From: an uncultured Desulfobacter sp.
GTDB taxonomy: Bacteria; Desulfobacterota; Desulfobacteria; Desulfobacterales; Desulfobacteraceae
Reading direction: 5' to 3'
Assembly: GCF_963664415.1 (NCBI RefSeq)
Contig: NZ_OY761445.1
Span: forward strand, 2,754,501 to 2,818,500
Length of the DNA: 64,000 nucleotides
Part shown: positions 22,201 to 26,146 of the stretch, in pieces
Numbering within the stretch: the first letter of the stretch is position 1
Layout: each line of letters opens with the position of its first letter
Made by a program: the position numbers and the translations under genes
The notes under the pieces: model-generated
Told to the model about the DNA's origin: nothing
What the model saw: the letters and a program-made list of their open reading frames with translations, nothing else
Databases searched by the model: none

Positions 22201-24907
22201 GCACGGTACCGGTATAGCTTCCGTCAATGGAAATTTCGTAGGTACCGTCCGGATTAACCTGGTTTGATCCCAGGACGTTCCCGTCTGTGTCGAACACGGA
22301 GACTTCCAGGGTGTGGGACCCAACCAAAGGGCCCAGGACAATGCGGCCTTCAATCAAGGTGTCATCGTTATTGATGGTGGTCTGTACACTTGCTGCCTCG
22401 GGATTGATGGATGCGATATGCTCGTCGGCATTCGATGGCGTACCCTGTGACAATTGCAGTGTAAATGCTTCGTCGTTTTCCAGGAGAGTGTCGCCTGTAA
22501 CCTGTACCTCAATGGTTTTTGTATCTTCACCGACTGCAAAGGTCACGGTTCCCGAAGGTAGTTCGCTGCCGTCAAAATCATCGGCGTCGGCAGCGTTCTC
22601 CCCTGTTCCGGTCACCTGGTAATCCACTACAGCAGCCCGTGACAGGTCCCCGGTCCTGGTAACGGTGTAGGAGACGGTTGCCGTGCCAGAATCACCTTCG
22701 GTCACGGTGCTTTGCCCTGTGACGGAGACCTGTGAGTCATCATTGGCAATGGTAGTCACGACACTTTCGGCGTCTGGATTGATTACCGCAGTCTGTGTAT
22801 TGTCATCCTGGGGTGTTCCCTGGGACAATTGCAGTGTAAATCCTTCATCGCTTTCAAGGACGGTGTCGCCTGCCACCAGCACCTCAATCGTTTTAGTATC
22901 TTCGCCTGCGGCAAAGGCCACGGTTCCGGAAGGGAGAACACCACCGTCAAAGTCATCGCTGTCCGCGGCATTGTCCCCTGTCCCGGACACACTGTAATCC
23001 ACAACGGCCGGGGAGAGGTCCCCGGTTCTGGAAAAGGTGTACGAGACCGTTGCCGTGCCTGAATCTCCTTCGGTTACCGTTACATTTCCAATAACTGAGA
23101 CCGTTGTGATCTCATCGTATACTATTATGGTAACGGCTTGTTCTACAGGGTCATGAATACCGTTGTCCGCAATGACCGTGAATGTATAGCTGGAGACACT
23201 TTCGTAGTCAAGATTGCCTGTTTTCAGCGAAACAACACCGGTTTCAGCGTCAATATCCAGCAACGATTCATCCCCTGAGCCGCTTTTCAGGCTGTATGTT
23301 ACCTCGGCATGGTCGCCTTCGGCCTGTCCATAGCCTGCCTTTGCGGCATAGAGAACTGCCTGGTTTTCATCGGCATTGTCTGTTTGAGGGGATGTGAACT
23401 CGGGGGCTGTATATCCGACAAGATCTGCTATTTCTATAATATCTGTTGACTCTCCGGTGTCGTCCGTATCGCCGGTGTCTGTTGTAGGAACGTTGTCCGA
23501 TTCGGTGATAAGCTTTGCCCCCTGGACAATCTCCACCACTGCATCATCGGATAATTTGCCATCTGAAAGGGATTCGGTCAATCGTGCAATAACGGTTTCC
23601 GCTGTGATTTGATCCGGGTCTTCTCCGTCAGCTTCACTTTCTTCACGCAGTGCCTGCTCCATCCCTGATACAGCGGCAAGAATTTTACCGTAATCATTGG
23701 CATTTTCATTAGCGGTCCCGTCTGCTTTGACAATCGGTTCGACCTCTGTTTCGATGATATCGGTCAGGCCGAAGGCCTTGGCGACGCTTTCGTTGGCATT
23801 CTGTATGGCCGTTTCAATATCGTCAATTTCCAGATCGGCCAGCTTTGAGCCTGATTCCCCCTTGTCACCGCCCACAAGGCCCAGTTCACGGACGGCAAGC
23901 TCTGTCAGCGCATTTATATTGACCGTGTATGTACCCTCTCCCTGGACCATTCTGGTCGCTCTCAGATCCAGCGTCAAGTCTGCTTCCGCACCGCCGTCGG
24001 CCAGACCTGTCGCTGCCAGCAACCCCTCGTCAAGATAGTCGCTGGAAGGCGTGTCGCCTGTATTGTCATGGTCAATGACCCGGACCAGGACCGGGCCGGT
24101 ATAATCTGCGTTTATGACGACCCTGTAAGTGCCGTCCATATCGACCCAGTCGCTTCCCAGGATATTTCCGTCCATGTCATATACGGTCAATTCCAGGGTG
24201 TGGGACGGAATAATCGGACCCATGGTAATGGTCCCTTGAATGATGCTCGCCCCCTCGTCCTCTCCGCTGCCCCCGCTGCTGCTGCCGCCGCTGTTGGCTG
24301 CTGCCGCTACTGCGGCTATGCCGGCTAAAGATGCGCCCATTGCAAGCAATGTCCCCCCTGAGAGCCCCCCGCCCTGGTCCGGGCCTATATGACCGGCTCC
24401 GTCATGGCCCTGTTCCTGCCATACAATCATGCCGGCAGTATCTCCGGCCATGCCGTGGTCCTGGAAAGCCGTATGCGTTCCCCGGGCCGCATCGCCTGGA
24501 TTGTCGGCCTGGGCATCCTGCCTGAAAGTCTGACCGGTGCCGTGCTCGCTGTCCGTCAGGCTGCGTCCGGCGCTTTCATTTTCGCCCATGTCTGCCTGGT
24601 CAGGCGGCGGGTCGGCACTTGTGACGGACATGCTTTCCGGCGGAGCTGCCGAGCCGTCAACACTGTATACACATGAGACATCCTCCTGGTAAAATCCTTC
24701 TATTATGGCGACTTGTTCCTGGTCGATCTCAATTTCAAGGTCGCCTCTTCTACGTTTGAGCACCAGGTTGTCCGGACGCGCCCCAGTGGACTTATCAATA
24801 ACCGAGTAGACTGACCCAGCCTCAACCGGTAGGGTTAAAATATCTTCCAAAGGGTACTGGATTACCTCACCGTTTTTCAGCGTTTTAATAAAAATAAAAT
24901 GCTTCAT
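4280..24907 (-). CDS. Giant type I secreted Calx-beta/RTX adhesin, 6875 residues
   Basis: The ATG at 24907 follows GAGGAG at good spacing and the frame is open for 20.6 kb. Order: a BapA-prefix-like N-terminal region (about 1-185); a glycine/alanine stretch near 187-215 (GGTLLAMGASLAGIAAVAAA) that could anchor or retain the protein; a large module with a cadherin-like unit (about 222-605); two Calx-beta repeats; a second copy of the large module (about 850-1195); further Calx-beta repeats; a ~1850-residue stretch of other domains (about 1890-3735); a long Calx-beta series ending each unit in NDD; RTX calcium nonapeptides of the GGxGxDxxY type (about 6640-6725); and a C-terminal region typical of T1SS secretion signals. 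About 30 Calx-beta units were counted by eye. It lies directly behind its exporter genes. Likely function is attachment or biofilm formation; the ligand is unknown. Confidence 0.95.
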   Translation of the reverse strand: MKHFIFIKTLKNGEVIQYPLEDILTLPVEAGSVYSVIDKSTGARPDNLVLKRRRGDLEIEIDQEQVAIIEGFYQEDVSCVYSVDGSAAPPESMSVTSADPPPDQADMGENESAGRSLTDSEHGTGQTFRQDAQADNPGDAARGTHTAFQDHGMAGDTAGMIVWQEQGHDGAGHIGPDQGGGLSGGTLLAMGASLAGIAAVAAAANSGGSSSGGSGEDEGASIIQGTITMGPIIPSHTLELTVYDMDGNILGSDWVDMDGTYRVVINADYTGPVLVRVIDHDNTGDTPSSDYLDEGLLAATGLADGGAEADLTLDLRATRMVQGEGTYTVNINALTELAVRELGLVGGDKGESGSKLADLEIDDIETAIQNANESVAKAFGLTDIIETEVEPIVKADGTANENANDYGKILAAVSGMEQALREESEADGEDPDQITAETVIARLTESLSDGKLSDDAVVEIVQGAKLITESDNVPTTDTGDTDDTGESTDIIEIADLVGYTAPEFTSPQTDNADENQAVLYAAKAGYGQAEGDHAEVTYSLKSGSGDESLLDIDAETGVVSLKTGNLDYESVSSYTFTVIADNGIHDPVEQAVTIIVYDEITTVSVIGNVTVTEGDSGTATVSYTFSRTGDLSPAVVDYSVSGTGDNAADSDDFDGGVLPSGTVAFAAGEDTKTIEVLVAGDTVLESDEGFTLQLSQGTPQDDNTQTAVINPDAESVVTTIANDDSQVSVTGQSTVTEGDSGTATVSYTVTRTGDLSRAAVVDYQVTGTGENAADADDFDGSELPSGTVTFAVGEDTKTIEVQVTGDTLLENDEAFTLQLSQGTPSNADEHIASINPEAASVQTTINNDDTLIEGRIVLGPLVGSHTLEVSVFDTDGNVLGSNQVNPDGTYEISIDGSYTGTVLVRVVDTDSDSISLDYMDEGSEAQADLVLDLRAVTTIPGLGGYTINANAVTELAVRELGLEGGDKGGSESGLASLEIADIETAIRNVNTIVSEAFGLADIIGADIEAVINADGSVNLNANDYGRILAALSGLEQVLGGEAQGVTAETVVAGLVEALGESGFTDDAIVELIQGAQQVFEADSQDVRSVSDLIGYSAPTFRSLDAGDADENQDILYSASAAFKQADTDHGEVTYSLKPGQGAESFLNIDSETGIVTFKTGHFDFESVSGYTFTVLADNGIHDPVEQVVTVQVNDISESGPRFSVFTETLGSLNSPSAGETVSVEFTITRTSGDGEASVAWELGNIAATDFEEGILPSGVAEFQDGVTTMTISVEVPGSLTLEISREAVLSLTDPTTGAQIDPDNFQAAVTIVDTSSAMSEGVVTFNLSSDVPTIVQEGADQEILTITYTVTRSDSTGALDLGYSLVATGAALLDSTDFQGSTSGTIQFADGADTAQFTIQMSGDDQVGPDESFRIVLGDETNPLPAGAQVVGNTGGTIVNDDAYVSAGLVSVEDAGPGKAVHNFVITRSGAVDKDLTVTYTIIPEGEQGPEDLDASLDNALAGAVTFEAGETEKVITVDPADNTLVAGYQTFALALDPGDNITLINDTAVSTLAPNLQEITVTAITDRALEGTEPDTALTFEYTVTRSGNTDEPCTLTWEVAAGDGEHPADADDFEGNEFPSDTLEFAAGEFQKTISFTAAEDAVLDGEEFFVINISSEQAEVRILTPGVQGTIVDDESAVGLSDNAAFSVVEGDSGSTTLVVTASRIGFAGMESTVEWRLSPETATSDDFEAGQDLLGDNNGLPSGTVTFLTGETSAAISIQVATDSVLEADETVTITLDNPSAGTQLIGTDAEFDGYGQSATATIANDDAVLSMADDSIEYVEGNGGGIDYMQVTVNRTGSTDGEDTVTWKLWNGIDGNSADNEDLGDDNSAVAEYESPSDSWIELASLSGTQSTQGTVELPGSGYILVAYNRDEDFVEYDGDNTAMPFDRFLVNGISVNNGATLTALGPVVEDNAIADDVALTDNAPLFSNAEGMALPEGGCRVVISSDANLAGIYFKVTGTDDGGEALTEIIQGPGRGSSATLNAFTAVTGVEAVETGIAVGVKKEEGIHDENSDEPTAYFSNLDLTLDGGDLITDVSSEEHLGAQSATLGYVTITSEADLSGTTFEVTGGITVGYFDATDGISSAMIGDGEYDYTSDFAEPVNIICAQVSFEGQSDDGSADPHYFMITGENQAGERISEIVQVDDITVESILEDIYSAGAGDSNLLNQVFTPDTAGELLITVEGGPFELSEYGTIEIIGTDEYGNSIQETITLTATAIDSGTWTENIYAAVTAINITEGDDVYTLDIAINTTPPTTTVNAFSKVYGIAPVDENGLALENNEIPEGSGRFEFYVPKTFVIEGNAQGVAIGEELVNYIEQITAVRPQTEDLSLDIGYIEDDSGAELIEDMLVTSDETGITGVSALLPQDDDINEDTGNPAEDGDEDLSWAIFKVDTENDQGTSLSFDMEILGRYGIDTASISYSPSGTFSENVFTMEADDSLLLIDPLTTDDPLAVDPDITMLDVSDMFISDEQTIEERVEETAGKMSYMIGEDYPADIAVEILEGHYGFDLENGLFVFDNGVTEDDILSFAVAQNMIDSGTLYYNIGSDENPEWIPMAEHEGSVESVEGATYLFFTREELERGVIGFEGSEFDTGMFASLMDIEGETLLPPGLLYSTEDATGIDSFEQGYAGYGMASADAEVFNVTALGVDDMFFAGGEDVTLERIGEMAENISDLFGEDNFMSEENVINIFDEYGIDPYSGMLYTLESSEDDIQSFAVDRNLIESGDLYYNIGTEDDPQWIPLEDHEGSAASFLDSTYLFFSREELESGVIGFEGDEFETGFGLPFNLPDTPGVIYSTGDYTDLESFDSGVAGIGSVSVEFDPYADLVQAITVDDLLQPANNDIDKSYNSFGYVAFSNYGSDLEYNAGTTVEPDWITFSQYESDNETNWVAYQDVLDGALRFTGDEATFDITLYVKWCASEEDWTTSSGCGDSVENFTITLTHATAPATAIAQGSVTLDESGYIWVRYANVADSVNDGVDQAWINDLHVSDGATLTVAGNKVITDGIATTQNLGGAGSIELNGSAAADTGIDLATNEDSLYALLQVTDGLMSLYSGSFSLVGTNSRGETVTVEEDWQGKCQYVEDGNSRAVVISTDDLASIESLRVLPFDTSDWNQASPLELNEINFSLVSGDLDSLTANADVSPMILTDRSRIEFDLNSSDTASIPGAPVDVDYDNSYFESNSGTDEGYHCLATGVFLDGSTDQALIGSTIAMNTAGRIVISTHDDLTGQQVTITGTLADGTQNYTETITLGDYRDYTDSFGGYEYNTTLGFTDAVFSSVDSITTGDQGLSGQVNIVDSMIFDEPMAAGAMQRLSYSDTAVVDMVVTGLDRDGNLVRVAVDEDTVAAGIKYTLGEFSEIFDIQFASARYEEVYVFIDAADGSYDGTVEESLYNDFVDIPLNTAAVGDDGLVVLEDPQRIIISVATRYTNHNTYRVIGWTEGMDPETDDPIIEDIVGLQTQVGAGVTENYFTVIQAVQVTGALSNRNTDTFHNINIGTIGEPILETDIDRYGQDLVLGNTVAEFGTASLVTFTSEEDISDRSFTITGTLADGTTVTETVTGPDDGIVYSNNAYMTVTDVQVSDGSDGSVQVGYATVNGALVDDFVITGSGTEADPFVAYSTNTLENKYLYDNWELETDETGAYSEAGVLLYLDLSGTADGTAELYYDLGVQGAAGDDILYIEFSPDEVPPLLTGTAVFEDGADTTVIEIPIVGDDTREPNESLILTLEEGSTGTTIDNDADTTDITIINDDDVVTLETVLSSAAEGNEDNGVIEFTVTRLDAGPEQTIDWEISGLVDQEGNPIEGAADADDFPALSGTAIFAQGETTTVIQVATRADRIFEGDETFQLVLSEPESGSGYILNGNTTAEGIITNDDASVSITADAPSVAEGDEGTVSHTFTVTRTGDLSQASSLDWAVTGSDAEGMALAATAVDFDGGVLPSGTLTFEAGETGSQNTETQTITINTIGDETWLGNRGFTVTLYNHDTDTSDITGDTSLGLIYEDDSGGITIDPVSITEGTGESTTHQTLTLTREGDTSRALTVDWEILSKGGEVPVYADDFDGGVLPSGRITFEAGAATTELSFDIVADDLVEPDESMTVRLSSPYSDAAPQDQVLTLLGDDQGFGLQVSAAETAEGTGDGTELTLNFIRMGNTESPAEYTFEMSGVSGDGLDAANADDFGGTLAGGTVSFGSGETAVTRVVTITGDSDFELDEGFKVTLKDGAATLAESETVIISNDDAKIGITVDKVSFTEGSVDDGYEVLTYTFTRQGNLTQESSVDWAVAAGSADIDDFFAAFDQDGTEIDLTLGLPAGTIVFAEGETEQTITLQVTRDSMYEADETVTVTLSNPSSGTSIDGSASQAQTGVINDDAQVAFEVSSLAVSGTETDPETEEAMTDDSYTTLIFNVERTGVTTGTSTVDWELVYDGEADSGDFTGDTSGTISFAADETSKSVSVRVLADHYGEGDETFSVLLSNPGTGTSIGDADTAVGTIEGDDVGIYLADTQSVVVKQGEGLGVVDENGDQTDTTVTTFTWDLVRIGDTTEEITINYAVGHRNMDGYYVYDYSLADYRSGWYGAIPDVETSDFVAGNYPTGTVTFAAGESTATLSIDIVGDNEVETSEAFKVALTRPEGLIDFNVNTDNPLADDADTQYLAGIIVRDEALVTLSSEIVSADDDTSVYISSAKAEGDEETTIHYFKLVRELSDVGDLEIEWRVSGYDTAFQSDVYDYLAHNRSTSADVDDFVSSDELGDNNGLPSGTVTILDGETQAVIAIETSADLTAEDIESFRINMGTLPSGNSYTPGGNYCYGYIGADDAVFSVGMLIADDGIAEEYGSKVIEEGQSVTFRVYRSGDTVGEASVDWTVTYPDLVEDEATSYGYTADSSDFADGQVLNGTLTFADGEAYKEISLTAKADGSTESWAEGFAVELSNAVNGGISETAGTMESLIIDQDAPASMVSVTAEISNSGMEGTLDGMEDTAVTYTLTRAGDTSSVGQIAWTLTTNGYPSDVASIIGDTGAWHDWYHYWSGLVTFDVGETSKSITVNIDPDVTVEADEDIVFTLVDARSILDISDTTHDAGYWNYGNDGTADLGIDTGIEFADSSWFDSGDIPDSGSMLRDPDAYRITTTIENDDVRIRLNHVNDANNLDARVFEGNDGTTDFNLSLTRYGDQDGDITLGYEVILGTAGEGDVIAGSGILTLEGGQSNYTKTLSIITADLDPEADETFTLRLTSGDVNVKFGQESDASGSADVALPVTILNDDTEWSVTSSAPSQSEGDAGETAYVFTVSRPADGTSYSGDASVNWQITGGDIDASDFKGDLSGTVSFAENVFEKDVIIKVTADKVGELDENFTFELIDADHGVISAGNSSVAGAIINDDQSVSISDVQTIEGQTDDTRQMVFTVTRAGDLTQAASADWAVTHDQGDGTTNALDFAEGTTLSGTVSFIAVEGETSGTQTQTITLDIQGDDVVESDETLEINLSGLSLGLDGLDTEALGTIANDDTRFTITADAPVNEGDGTGQAFTISRSVATVQDQTVNWTVSSDGGSHGAGADDFSDSTLPSGTLTFTGDELTKTIYVKSLGDETAELDESFIVTLTAGDGVSDAMLADGDTAYGYIPNDDGAPDTSDIVVDSSVGLSGAAQADEGEDGTQTIEFTVNRAGTLSYDTTVDWHIEATSNGGGTDADVDDFGGSLPSGTLTLLAGESSAILSVSVSGDIAKEENETFTLVLENPGLGTELTEGAETAQGTISNDDDQMSIADASNAISLTEGEDGTLTFTIIRSGDASGQSTVEWQIVTPEGNPYNGSDDFDEYLGSVTFEDGETSKIVNVTVNDDEVSEADEPFTIELVSSDSGVDIDSENGSRSVIIGNDDADAFSIAADTDTLNEGNNTGEYNAYLFTVTRENPATTATVTWTTEAGTGDHPFDVTSLEASSGQVSFDVGELEKTFTVNLPMDQLGDWDRTFDVTLSDPTTSDAAGAVLDVDTASVTILNDDPALYVSLVSQQVSEDSGAVRFTIFRTGDAGLTASVDWELSGNGDEAASFKDFEGYWPSGTAEFGAGETEKQISVLVSNDNTFEADEGFKITLSNADGADIIMPDGAVAQGTLVNDDNGVSVTADTAGVVEGDSGTVGVNFNITAQGIAGETILVAYVVEGTGTSPANADDFDSGYGSGSCELTIGEDGTATTQVSVSVSGDTKAGQDETFRLRITDIDNGQAIDAEEVVVISNDDSQVSISGQEIIGEADEGTTSVRYTVTRTGDLTRAAVVDYEVTGFGDNAAVASDFEGDLFPSGTLTFAENEDTQYIDVLISGDTVFESDESFAVELSQGTQSEALEHMAAIDPAGARALTTIVNDDLADLIVTRLNAVVNEGSDAQAPNAVTYQITRNGDCSQELTVNYQLIADPDNGGADTLPGDGDLNDSLSGSVTIAAGESGTILSLEVAPDSVPESNLYFLVQVSADGFDDPDAVSGSIFDDDTGISAAYDTSVDHEDYTEYQFTVTRTGDTDGVVNVTWEASGIGVNPVDDDDFASDFVEGTLTSGTITLQDGTAQTTCSVYLTNDTFVENNETLRFTLTENLTSPDDLPILTADADVTIESTIAPTDGDDLIYGGLGPDTIEALAGNDTIHAGDGTDVIYGGEGNDIIHAGQGADIVYGGDGDDVIYGDGGADAVYAGDGNDEIVLNSDNVDGFDESLQTFVDGGLGTDSLTLDGSGMELDFTATAQDGAVRNIDIIDMSGDGANRLVADVSALAAQDKEDTFDTGLSDEDIHQLMVEGDDDDTLEISDLNDWARVQNEDESDFTYTYNGSDYHVYNHADGAEQLIVNVDIIIVDDTLV
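4740..4985 (-). repeat. RTX calcium-binding nonapeptide repeats of the adhesin
   Basis: Consecutive glycine/aspartate nonapeptides such as GGLGPDTIE, GGEGNDIIH, GGDGDDVIY and GDGGADAVY lie about 150 residues before the C-terminus. In RTX proteins these bind Ca2+ and fold after export through the type I secretion channel. Confidence 0.92.
16020..17390 (-). repeat. Three tandem ~170-residue repeats in the central adhesin region
   Basis: Two clear copies (about 17390-16840 and 16835-16320) share DLYYNIGTEDDPQWIPLEDH versus TLYYNIGSDENPEWIPMAEH, followed by TYLFF.REELE.GVIGFEG. A third, degenerate copy (about 16310-16020) keeps EYNAGTTVEPDWITFSQY and a GALRFTGDE segment. I do not recognise the domain family; it is not Calx-beta or RTX. 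Confidence 0.75.
21310..24240 (-). repeat. Duplicated ~350-residue module inside the adhesin
   Basis: Two paralogous blocks, about 24240-23090 and 22355-21310, each contain the same series: a GPxxxSHTLE..V.D.DGN beta unit, an ALTELAVRELGL / AVTELAVRELGL helix block, a NANDYGKILAA / NANDYGRILAA block, then a cadherin-like unit ending in FTV.ADNGIHDPVEQ. Two Calx-beta repeats sit between the copies. The duplication arose within the gene and has diverged moderately. Confidence 0.85.
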
Positions 24908-24937
24908 CTTTGTCTCCTCTCCGATTATTGATTGTGC

Positions 24938-26146
24938 TTACTTATCTTTAAAAGATTGTGACAGCGTTTTGCGGACCGGCTTAAGCAGAAAATTCATAAG
25001 AGTCCGTTCTCCGATACGAATGTCAAGCTGTGCGGTCATGCCTGGGAGAATATCGATTTTTCTGCCGGTGGTGGTTTCCGACTTATTTTGGGTGGATACG
25101 TGAACCCGGTAGTATATTTCTTCTCCCCTTGGAGTTTTTTCTTTAAGTGTATCTGCGCTGACATATACCACCTTCCCCTTGACGGCTCCGAATATGGTAT
25201 AGTCAAACGGATCGAACCGAATAGTGACATCCAGTCCGTTTCTGATCTGGGCGATGTCCGCCGGGCTGACTTTGGATTCAACAATCAGACGGTCATTGAC
25301 CGGAACCAGTTGCATAAGTTCTTCTCCTCCCCGGAGGACTCCCCCGACAGTTGTCACCCGGATGTTTTTCACGATTCCGGGAATGGGGGCCTTGAATACA
25401 CAGTCCGCAAGCTGCTGCTTGCGTTGGGTCAGAATTTGGTCATTTTGTGCTATTTTGTCCTCAATGCCGGTCAGCTCAATGCGGGCATCTTCCAGGAATT
25501 TGTTTTTCCGGTTGATGAGCTTGGCCTGGGCGTCGTTCAGGGCACGTTCCGTGCGGATGACTTCAGAACGGTTGACATCCCCGGAATCGGAAAGTCTGCG
25601 GATCAGTTCAAACTCTTCTCCGGCTAGTCTCACTTCAACTTTCAGGGTTCTGATTTCTTCGGCAAACCCTGATTTGCGTTGCTTGAACAATGCCTTTTCC
25701 ACTCTTACGATTTCAGGAAATACCCACTCTTTCTTGGAAAATTTTACTGATGACTGCCCTGATACTTCAGCCTTGAGCCGTGCGGCTTTGGCGTTGAGTG
25801 CAGCCAGCCGGGCTTCTATTTCAAGGACGGCAGCCCCAAGCTTTGTCTGGTCCAGCCGGGCCAGCTCCTGGCCGGCCTCGACCCGGTCTCCTTCCTTTAC
25901 ATTCAGCTTGGTTAATACGCCGCCGTCAACCGCCTGGAGAACTTGAACCCGGGAGCTTGCGATCACTTCGCCTCGGGCCCTGGCCACCTGATCTATTTTG
26001 GATTGAAACGCCCATAGGCTAAAGGCGAGCAATCCGAGAAAGAGTACCCAGATTAACGGAGAAAAACGCCGGGTATGGAAGGTCTCAAGCCTGATGGGTG
26101 TGTCTTGGGCTGTCGTGCAGGAAGGATAACAACCGTCAGATAACAT
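24938..26146 (-). CDS. HlyD/LapC-type membrane-fusion protein of the adhesin exporter
   Basis: 402 residues. One membrane span lies at about 31-48 (LIWVLFLGLLAFSLWAF), followed by a beta-barrel/lipoyl half (VDGGVLTKLNVKEGDRVEAG), a long coiled-coil hairpin (about 105-260) and the returning lipoyl/barrel part (IPGIVKNIRVTTVGGVLRGG). The C-terminus carries an ILPGMTAQLDIRIGERT segment, the usual ending of HlyD adaptors. It links the inner-membrane ABC exporter with the TolC-like channel. The gene overlaps the ABC gene by 11 bp and precedes the adhesin by 30 bp. The match to the LapC group comes from the LapA-like cargo and gene order. Confidence 0.93.
   Translation of the reverse strand: MLSDGCYPSCTTAQDTPIRLETFHTRRFSPLIWVLFLGLLAFSLWAFQSKIDQVARARGEVIASSRVQVLQAVDGGVLTKLNVKEGDRVEAGQELARLDQTKLGAAVLEIEARLAALNAKAARLKAEVSGQSSVKFSKKEWVFPEIVRVEKALFKQRKSGFAEEIRTLKVEVRLAGEEFELIRRLSDSGDVNRSEVIRTERALNDAQAKLINRKNKFLEDARIELTGIEDKIAQNDQILTQRKQQLADCVFKAPIPGIVKNIRVTTVGGVLRGGEELMQLVPVNDRLIVESKVSPADIAQIRNGLDVTIRFDPFDYTIFGAVKGKVVYVSADTLKEKTPRGEEIYYRVHVSTQNKSETTTGRKIDILPGMTAQLDIRIGERTLMNFLLKPVRKTLSQSFKDK

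Noticed and set aside
4346..24676. Many open frames of 60-236 codons on the plus strand across the adhesin gene, for example 4346-5056
   Set aside because: They are antisense shadows of a repetitive, compositionally biased coding sequence. They have low-complexity Ser/Pro/Arg-rich translations, no ribosome sites and no family match.
4280..24907. DNA-level repeats in the adhesin as a CRISPR-like or satellite array
   Set aside because: Repeats are ~120-codon protein domains with diverged DNA; there are no short identical repeats with unique spacers.
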